Shown here: positions 58,939-64,000 of the stretch, piece after piece | Layout: the number at the start of each line of letters is the position of its first letter | How positions within the stretch are numbered: the first letter of the stretch is position 1 | From: Desertimonas flava | GTDB taxonomy: Bacteria; Actinomycetota; Acidimicrobiia; Acidimicrobiales; Ilumatobacteraceae | DNA: 64,000 bases | Assembly: GCF_003426815.1 (NCBI RefSeq) | Contig: NZ_QKYK01000020.1 | Span: 1-64,000 of the forward strand | Reading direction: 5' to 3' | The notes under the pieces: generated by a model | Told to the model about the DNA's origin: nothing | Database searches by the model: none | What the model saw: only the letters and a program-made list of their open reading frames with translations | Position numbers and translations under genes: made by a program

Positions 58939-60879
58939 TCAGTCGCCGACGATGTAGCAGCGCACCCGGCTGGCGTCGATTTCCGTGATCGTTCCGGCGC
59001 CGGGGTCGAACTGCCAGGCCCGGACGGCGGGGCGATAGCCGTCCACCTCGACGTCGTCGGTCACCGCGGCCATGGTCATGTCGTGCGTGCCGTCGAGCTC
59101 GCACTCCCCGAACTCGACGAACTGCCCCGGCCCCACGGGCACATCGATGGCCGCGAGCACCGTCTCGGGCGTCAGCGTCCCATCGGGATTGCGTCCGTCC
59201 GCTCGCGTCAGCCACAGCATGTGGCGCTCGCCGGCTCTCACGTACTGCCCGCCGAAGAAGGGCGGCTCGTCGCTGAGGCCGAGGACCCAGCCACCCGCGT
59301 TCTCGAGTCCGGGGATCGGCGACCCGTCGGGAGTGTGGATGGTGCCCGCTGGCATCTGCAGCTCGAACACGAGACCGACGTAGGACGCCGCGTCGCCTCC
59401 GGTCGGCGGGGCCGGCGCCGTGACCTCCCACGGCTCGATCGTGCCGTTGCCGTCGGCATCCGTGCCGGCCGGGTCGCCCGTGTAGAGCGCAGCCCACGTG
59501 TCCGGGCCGACGAGGCCGTCGACTTCGAGCCCGGCGGCCTGCTGGAAGTTCCGCACGGCCTGCTCGGTGGCGGGGCCGAAGTAGCCGTCGGCGTCGATGC
59601 TCTGCCCCCGCTTGTTGATCTGCTCCTGGATCGCCCGCACGGCGGGTCCCTTGTCGCACTTGCGCAGGGGGTAGGCGTCGTCGGCCTCGACGTAGGTGCA
59701 GCGGGGCACGGTGGTCGTCGTGGCTGCAGTGGTCGCAGGAGCGGTCGTGGAGGTGGGGGTCGGGGCGGCGGGTGGTGCCGGGCTGCCGTTGCGGTCGAGC
59801 GTGGCCGTGATCCCCGCCGCGCAGCCGGCGTCGGCGACAGCCGGCTCGGCAGCGGCGGTGTCGATCACGAGGACCCGCGCCGCCGGCTCGTGAACGGGGG
59901 CCGTGTCGGAGTCGGCGGGGTCGGGATCGTCGGCGAACGTGCCGACCCAGAAGCGGCCGTCGAAGTCGGCATGCAGCAACCAGCCACCGGGGTCGCCGAG
60001 ATCGAGGCGCAGCGATTCGGTCCCGGTGGCTGCGTCGGCGACCACGACCGACCAACCGCCGACCATCTGCTCGGACTCCATGTCCCAGTCGGGCGCTTCG
60101 ACCCACGCCCAGGTGGGTGCGGTGGCACCGGACGGGATGGCGGCGACCGGCCAGATGTGGAGTGGCGGCTGGGCGTACTCCTCCGGCGTGACGGGCGACG
60201 GCCAGTCCTCCAGCCGGTTGCCGGCTGCGTCGGACGTCGAGAAGGCCTCGCTGAGGTCGGCGAACGCACCTTCGACGACCCGGCCCGCGCCGATCGTGAC
60301 GCTGTTGACGCCGTACTCGATACCGCCCGCCGGTCCGATGTCACGCTGCTCTCCGTCGGCGAAGTCGACGAGGACGGCGCCGTAGGCCTCCTCGTCGTCT
60401 CGCTCGCCTATGACATCGACGATGGTCGCCGCCGTGCGTCCGTCCAGCCAGCCGGCCGAGAGCAACCTGACACCGCCGGTCGCCGCGCGTACGGCTTCGG
60501 TGGCTCCGGGGGCGATACGGAAGACGTCCATCGGCACGCCGTCTCCGACGTCGGCCTCGGCGGGCGCGGTCGTGGTGACGTTCTCCGTCGGCGACGACGG
60601 GACCTGGGCCCACACCGTGCCGTCCGGCCCACGGACCGCGATCGTCGGCGGCGCGGCGAACGCCGGGACGTTGAGGCGCTCGGTGCCGCCGGCCCGCTCG
60701 ATGGCCACGCCGGACGCATCGGCCACCACGAAGGCGACACCCTCGGGCACCGCCTGGCAGATGGTGCCGGTGGGCGAGGCGGAGGCCGGCGCCGCCGAGA
60801 CGCCACTGGCACCGGCCAGGGCGGCGGCGAGCGCGGCGACGGTCGATCCGATCGGGACGGCACGCATGGAGGCCTTCAT
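58939..60879 (-). CDS. Secreted protein with peptidoglycan-binding domain
   Basis: The protein is about 646 residues from the ATG at 60879 (ATG 60867 also possible). It has a signal peptide (STVAALAAALAGASGVSA). The N-terminal region to about residue 370 has no recognised domain; a Pro/Thr-rich linker (APTPTSTTAPATTAATTTTV) follows, then a PG_binding_1-type domain at about 400-470 (GPAVRAIQEQINKRG, GYFGPATEQAVRNFQQ). The C-terminal 200 residues include ELQMPAGTIHTPDG-like sequence and a final YIVGD. It is probably a cell-wall attached protein of unknown role. Confidence 0.8.
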   Translation of the reverse strand: MKASMRAVPIGSTVAALAAALAGASGVSAAPASASPTGTICQAVPEGVAFVVADASGVAIERAGGTERLNVPAFAAPPTIAVRGPDGTVWAQVPSSPTENVTTTAPAEADVGDGVPMDVFRIAPGATEAVRAATGGVRLLSAGWLDGRTAATIVDVIGERDDEEAYGAVLVDFADGEQRDIGPAGGIEYGVNSVTIGAGRVVEGAFADLSEAFSTSDAAGNRLEDWPSPVTPEEYAQPPLHIWPVAAIPSGATAPTWAWVEAPDWDMESEQMVGGWSVVVADAATGTESLRLDLGDPGGWLLHADFDGRFWVGTFADDPDPADSDTAPVHEPAARVLVIDTAAAEPAVADAGCAAGITATLDRNGSPAPPAAPTPTSTTAPATTAATTTTVPRCTYVEADDAYPLRKCDKGPAVRAIQEQINKRGQSIDADGYFGPATEQAVRNFQQAAGLEVDGLVGPDTWAALYTGDPAGTDADGNGTIEPWEVTAPAPPTGGDAASYVGLVFELQMPAGTIHTPDGSPIPGLENAGGWVLGLSDEPPFFGGQYVRAGERHMLWLTRADGRNPDGTLTPETVLAAIDVPVGPGQFVEFGECELDGTHDMTMAAVTDDVEVDGYRPAVRAWQFDPGAGTITEIDASRVRCYIVGD

Positions 60880-61132
60880 ACCCCATTCAGAGCATCGGCA
60901 TCGTCCGATCGATTCACCCTGCACCTCAACGGTTGGTGCCTGGAAGGTTAGCGGACAGGGCACGTAGTTGTCGGTGAGGCGATGGGTGATGTGGATCATG
61001 ACGGTGACCTCCCCAGTCGGGACATGGGTGTTCCCGTCACAAGAACACGGGCCATACGCACGACCGGTGGATCGTCACTCTCCGCGCGTACTCCCGGGCA
61101 CTCCCTCGCCGCGGGGACACCTCAGGTACGAA

Positions 61133-61262
61133 CGGGAGGGTAAATACCCCACCGAAGCGTCCGGTATCTACTCTCCGGTCGGGCGGGCCGGGTGGCCGGT
61201 CACTGCCACGTGCGGACGGGAGGGTACATACCCCACCGAAGCGTCCGGTATTTACCCTCCGG
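61133..61262. repeat. Two tandem 46-nt stem-loops, period 84 bp
   Basis: Copy 1 is at 61133-61178 and copy 2 at 61217-61262. Each has the arms GGAGGGTAAATACC and GGTATTTACCCTCC (with one or two changes in each copy) around a conserved CCACCGAAGCGTCC loop. The stem is unusually AT-rich for this genome. The 473-base gap between the acyl-CoA dehydrogenase stop and the peptidoglycan-binding protein start (60880-61352) carries no gene that I can support besides these. Confidence 0.85.
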
Positions 61263-61352
61263 TTGGGACGGCGACCAGCGGACGGCCCTCCGCCTCGCAC
61301 GGCCTTTCCGCTCACCTGCCTGGCATCAACCGTGAGGTGCAGACCGTCGGGG

Positions 61353-63131
61353 TCAGAGGGTGGCGGCGAAGAGGTCGGCCGGGCCGGCGGTGACGGCGTC
61401 GGCGAGGCCTGCGGCCTGCGGCAGGAGCTGCGTGGCGTAGAACCGGGCGGTCACGAGCTTCTGGGCGAGGAAGTCGGCGTCGAAGCCGGAGTCGCCGGCC
61501 TCGGCGAGGAGAGCAGCGGCGAGGGCCGACTTGGTGAGCATCCAACCGCCGGTGACGATGCCTGCCATCTTCAGGAACGGGGTCGCGCCGGCGAGGGCGT
61601 TGGCCGGATCGGCCAGGCCGTTCACCTGCAGCCACTCCACCGTCGACCGCAACGTGGCCGCGGCAGCGGCCAGCCGCTCGCCGAGGACGGCCAGGTCGCC
61701 ACCGGCGGCGTTCGCCTCGGCCGCCGTGGCGTCGATCTCGGCGAGGAAGTCGGCGATCACGCCGCCACCCCGCAGGCCGAGCTTGCGACCGACGAGGTCC
61801 ATGGCCTGGATGCCGTTCGTACCCTCGTAGATCGGGGCGATGCGGATGTCCCGGTAGTGCTGGGCGACGCCGGTCTCCTCGATGAAGCCCATGCCGCCGT
61901 GCACCTGCACGGCCAGCGACGTGATCTCCACGCCGAGGTCGGTGCCCCAGCCCTTGGTAATCGGAGTGAGCAGGTCGGCTCGCTCCTTGGCCGCCGTGCG
62001 ACCGGCCTCGTCGGGGTGCGACTTGGAGAGGTCGACCGCCTCGGCGTTGGCGTAGGCGATGCAGCGCAGCGCCTCGAGCTGCGCCTTCATCGTGAGCAGC
62101 ATCCGGCGGACGTCGGGGTGGGCCACGATCGTGTCACCGAGCTCGCCGTTGACCGGCCGGCCCTGCTGGCGCTCGTGGGCGTACGCCAGCGCCTGCTGGT
62201 AGGCGCGATCGCCGACCGCGAGGCCCTCGATGCCGACCGACAGGCGAGCGTTGTTCATCATCGTGAACATGTAGCGCATCCCCTGGTTGGGCTCGCCGAT
62301 CAGGTAGCCGACGGCATCGTCGAACGCCATCACGCACGTGGGGCTGGCGTTGATGCCCATCTTGTCCTCCACCGACACGCACTCGACGGCGTTGCGTGCG
62401 CCGAGGGTCCCGTCGTCGTCGACGAGGAACTTGGGCACGATGAAGCAGGAGATGCCCTTGGTGCCGACCGGCGCATCGGGCACGCGGGCCAACACGAGGT
62501 GGACGATGTTGTCGGCGAGGTCGTGCTCGCCGTAGGTGATGAAGATCTTCTGGCCGGTGATCCGCCACGTGCCGTCGTCGGCGGGGATCGCCTTCGTGGC
62601 CACGGCCCCGACGTCGGAACCGGCCTGCGGCTCGGTCAGGTTCATCGTGCCGGTCCATTCACCCGTCACCATCTTCGTGACGTACACCTCTCGCTGCTCC
62701 TCGGAGCCGTGGTGCAAGAGCATGTCGATGGCGCCCTGGGTGAGCAGGGGGCACAGCGAGAAGGCCATGTTGGAGGCCGTCAGCATCTCCTGCATGGCGA
62801 CCCCGACGAGCCACGGGAAGCCACCGCCGCCGTACTCGGGCGGGAACGGCACGGCCGGCCAGCCGGCGTCGACGTAGCGGCCGTAGGCCTTCTGGAAGCC
62901 CTCCGGCGTGGACACCGTGCCGTCGTCGTTGCGGCGGCTGTGCTGCACGTCCCCGACGCGGTTGAGCGGGGCGAACTCGGCCGAGAAGAAGCGCCCGGCC
63001 TCGTCGAGGATCCCGGCCACGGTGTCGGGATCGGCGTGCTCGTAGCCCGGACGCGCGGCGAGGCCGGCGAGGTCGGTGACGTGTTCGAGCACGAAGCGGA
63101 TGTCGGTGAGCGGCGCGTTGTACGCGGACAT
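61353..63131 (-). CDS. Acyl-CoA dehydrogenase, FadE5-like long form
   Basis: The 592-residue flavoenzyme opens MSAYNAPLTDIRFVLEHVTD, as do long-form FadE-type dehydrogenases. It has MVTGEWTGTMNLTEPQAGSD (FAD/substrate site), ITGQKIFITYGEHD, and the IEGLAVGDRAYQQALAYA and VHGGMGFIEETGVAQHYRD motifs; the probable catalytic base is the glutamate in YEGTNGIQ. A C-terminal DUF-type helical domain follows. It introduces the 2,3-double bond in fatty acyl-CoAs. ATG 63131 fits the family; the longer frame upstream does not. Confidence 0.93.
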   Translation of the reverse strand: MSAYNAPLTDIRFVLEHVTDLAGLAARPGYEHADPDTVAGILDEAGRFFSAEFAPLNRVGDVQHSRRNDDGTVSTPEGFQKAYGRYVDAGWPAVPFPPEYGGGGFPWLVGVAMQEMLTASNMAFSLCPLLTQGAIDMLLHHGSEEQREVYVTKMVTGEWTGTMNLTEPQAGSDVGAVATKAIPADDGTWRITGQKIFITYGEHDLADNIVHLVLARVPDAPVGTKGISCFIVPKFLVDDDGTLGARNAVECVSVEDKMGINASPTCVMAFDDAVGYLIGEPNQGMRYMFTMMNNARLSVGIEGLAVGDRAYQQALAYAHERQQGRPVNGELGDTIVAHPDVRRMLLTMKAQLEALRCIAYANAEAVDLSKSHPDEAGRTAAKERADLLTPITKGWGTDLGVEITSLAVQVHGGMGFIEETGVAQHYRDIRIAPIYEGTNGIQAMDLVGRKLGLRGGGVIADFLAEIDATAAEANAAGGDLAVLGERLAAAAATLRSTVEWLQVNGLADPANALAGATPFLKMAGIVTGGWMLTKSALAAALLAEAGDSGFDADFLAQKLVTARFYATQLLPQAAGLADAVTAGPADLFAATL

Positions 63132-63339
63132 GTCGTCAACGCTAATCGTCGGACGTCCGTGCACCGCCCGGCCCGCCTGCGACATCCGGCAACCCTGTTC
63201 CACTCATCCCACGATTTGAAACGCGCGGGCCGTACAGGCACTAAGGTCTCGCCACCACATTGACCGGCGGGTCTCAGGAACCCGTCGGCAACGCAAACGA
63301 GCCGCGTCCGGCGGCAATGAACATGGACAAGGGGAGAGC

Positions 63340-64000
63340 ATGAGACGCCATGGGCGTACTACTGCGATGGGACTGGCTGGAGCCGCTCTCGTCGCCACGG
63401 CGATCGGCGGCACCGCCCTCGCCTCCACCGCACCGACCGAACCCGCCGGCAGCGAAGCGGCCGCCGGTGACCTGCTGTCGTACGACTTCAGCGACACGTG
63501 CGGCACCGAGACCAACGCCAGCAACATCGCCAAGCTCGAGGCCACCGACGCCAGCACGTTCGTGCTGACGCTGTGCAACCCCGACGTGGCGATCCCGGCC
63601 AAGGTCGCCTTCTCGGCGCTCGGCATCTCGCCCAGCGAGCTGGTCGGTACCGATCCCACGCAACTCGTCGAGAACCCGGTCGGCACCGGGCCCTACACGC
63701 TCGGGGCGTGGGAGCGCGGCAGCCAGATCGTGCTCAACGCCAACGAGAACTACTGGGGCGAGCCCGCGCTGGCCAGCACGGCGGTCTTCCAATGGAACCC
63801 CGAGGGCGCCCAGCGACTCGTCCAGCTCGAATCGGGAACGGCGGACGGCATCGACAACGTCGGCACCGACGACTTCGAGCGCATCGCTGCGAACCCGGCT
63901 CTGCAGATCGTCAACCGCGACCCGCTCAACGTGTTCTACGTGGGCTTCAACGTCGACATCCCGCCGTTCGACGACCCGGTCGTGCGCGAAGCCATCGCGA
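63340..64000 (+). CDS. Family 5 extracellular solute-binding protein (5' part)
   Basis: The ATG at 63340 follows GGGGAGAGC and opens a frame that runs off the window (220 codons). A signal peptide (AMGLAGAALVATAIGGTALAS) is followed after only about 35 residues by DASTFVLTLCNPDVAIPAKVAFSALGI, then GTGPYTLGAWERGSQIVLNAN and FYVGFNVDIPPFDDPVVREAI, all peptide/nickel-type SBP_bac_5 sequence. The first lobe of about 100-150 residues usual before this point appears missing. Such proteins feed Dpp/Opp importers. Confidence 0.82.
   Translation, partial: MRRHGRTTAMGLAGAALVATAIGGTALASTAPTEPAGSEAAAGDLLSYDFSDTCGTETNASNIAKLEATDASTFVLTLCNPDVAIPAKVAFSALGISPSELVGTDPTQLVENPVGTGPYTLGAWERGSQIVLNANENYWGEPALASTAVFQWNPEGAQRLVQLESGTADGIDNVGTDDFERIAANPALQIVNRDPLNVFYVGFNVDIPPFDDPVVREAIA

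Noticed and set aside
60968-61393. Plus-strand frame with repeated YPTEASGIY sequence
   Set aside because: Coding impression comes from the duplicated stem-loop; it extends into the antisense strand of the acyl-CoA dehydrogenase and has no family.

Overview
The window is about 64 kb of very GC-rich DNA with densely packed genes that often overlap by 1-14 bases and frequently start with GTG. Gene content points to an actinobacterium, most likely of class Acidimicrobiia (Ilumatobacter-like). Supporting points are a mycofactocin precursor with its maturation genes, an F420-type LLM oxidoreductase, a groES-groEL operon with CIRCE sites, and the block rplM-rpsI-glmM-(glmS-like)-acpS-nnrE/nnrD-alr-tsaE-tsaB-rimI-tsaD, whose order resembles that in mycobacteria and other actinobacteria. 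The class assignment is inference from gene content; no rRNA or tRNA gene was found.

Layout. 0.2-9.9 kb (minus strand): a branched-chain/amide-type ABC importer (binding protein, fused LivHM permease, LivG, LivF) with an acyl-CoA ligase upstream and an LLM oxidoreductase, a SnoaL-like protein and a double TetR regulator downstream, probably one catabolic operon. 10-17 kb: CorA, a glycoside hydrolase, a secreted DUF3048 protein, an AraC regulator divergent from a PhyH-type dioxygenase, and a class III CoA-transferase. 17.3-24.9 kb: rpoC and rpoB (minus). 25.3-27.5 kb: mftA-mftB-mftC followed by plsY. 27.5-37.3 kb: a mix of metabolic and envelope genes (phosphotransferase, 3-hydroxyisobutyrate dehydrogenase-like, NlpC/P60 hydrolase, guaA, PLP decarboxylase, Nudix, small membrane proteins, methyltransferase, GNAT). 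37.5-39.6 kb: groEL and groES. 39.7-45.3 kb: maf, a nucleotidase, and a phosphonate/phosphite-type ABC importer. 45.4-58.8 kb (minus): dus, then the conserved block above. 58.9-64 kb: a secreted peptidoglycan-binding protein, a FadE-type acyl-CoA dehydrogenase and the start of a family 5 solute-binding protein.

How the genes connect: the left end imports and CoA-activates an unidentified organic acid or lipid-like substrate; the 48-58 kb block serves cell-wall precursor synthesis (GlmM, GlmS-like, Alr), NAD(P)HX repair, ACP activation and tRNA t6A modification; mycofactocin is a redox cofactor that in other actinobacteria serves nicotinoprotein dehydrogenases, but the usual mftD/E/F genes are not here.

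The most striking non-gene features are tandem repeats and palindromes: a 107/108-bp repeat at the livHM-livG junction that re-uses the GTGA stop/start, 27-bp in-frame repeats in both the glmS-like gene and glmM, 18-bp and 39-bp repeats in the phnD linker, a dispersed palindrome family with core GGTGCC-W-GGCACC (or the AGTGCC/GGCACT variant), a duplicated 46-nt stem-loop at 61.1-61.3 kb, and a run of stem-loops at 37.4 kb. No CRISPR array, insertion sequence, prophage or new multi-gene system was recognised.
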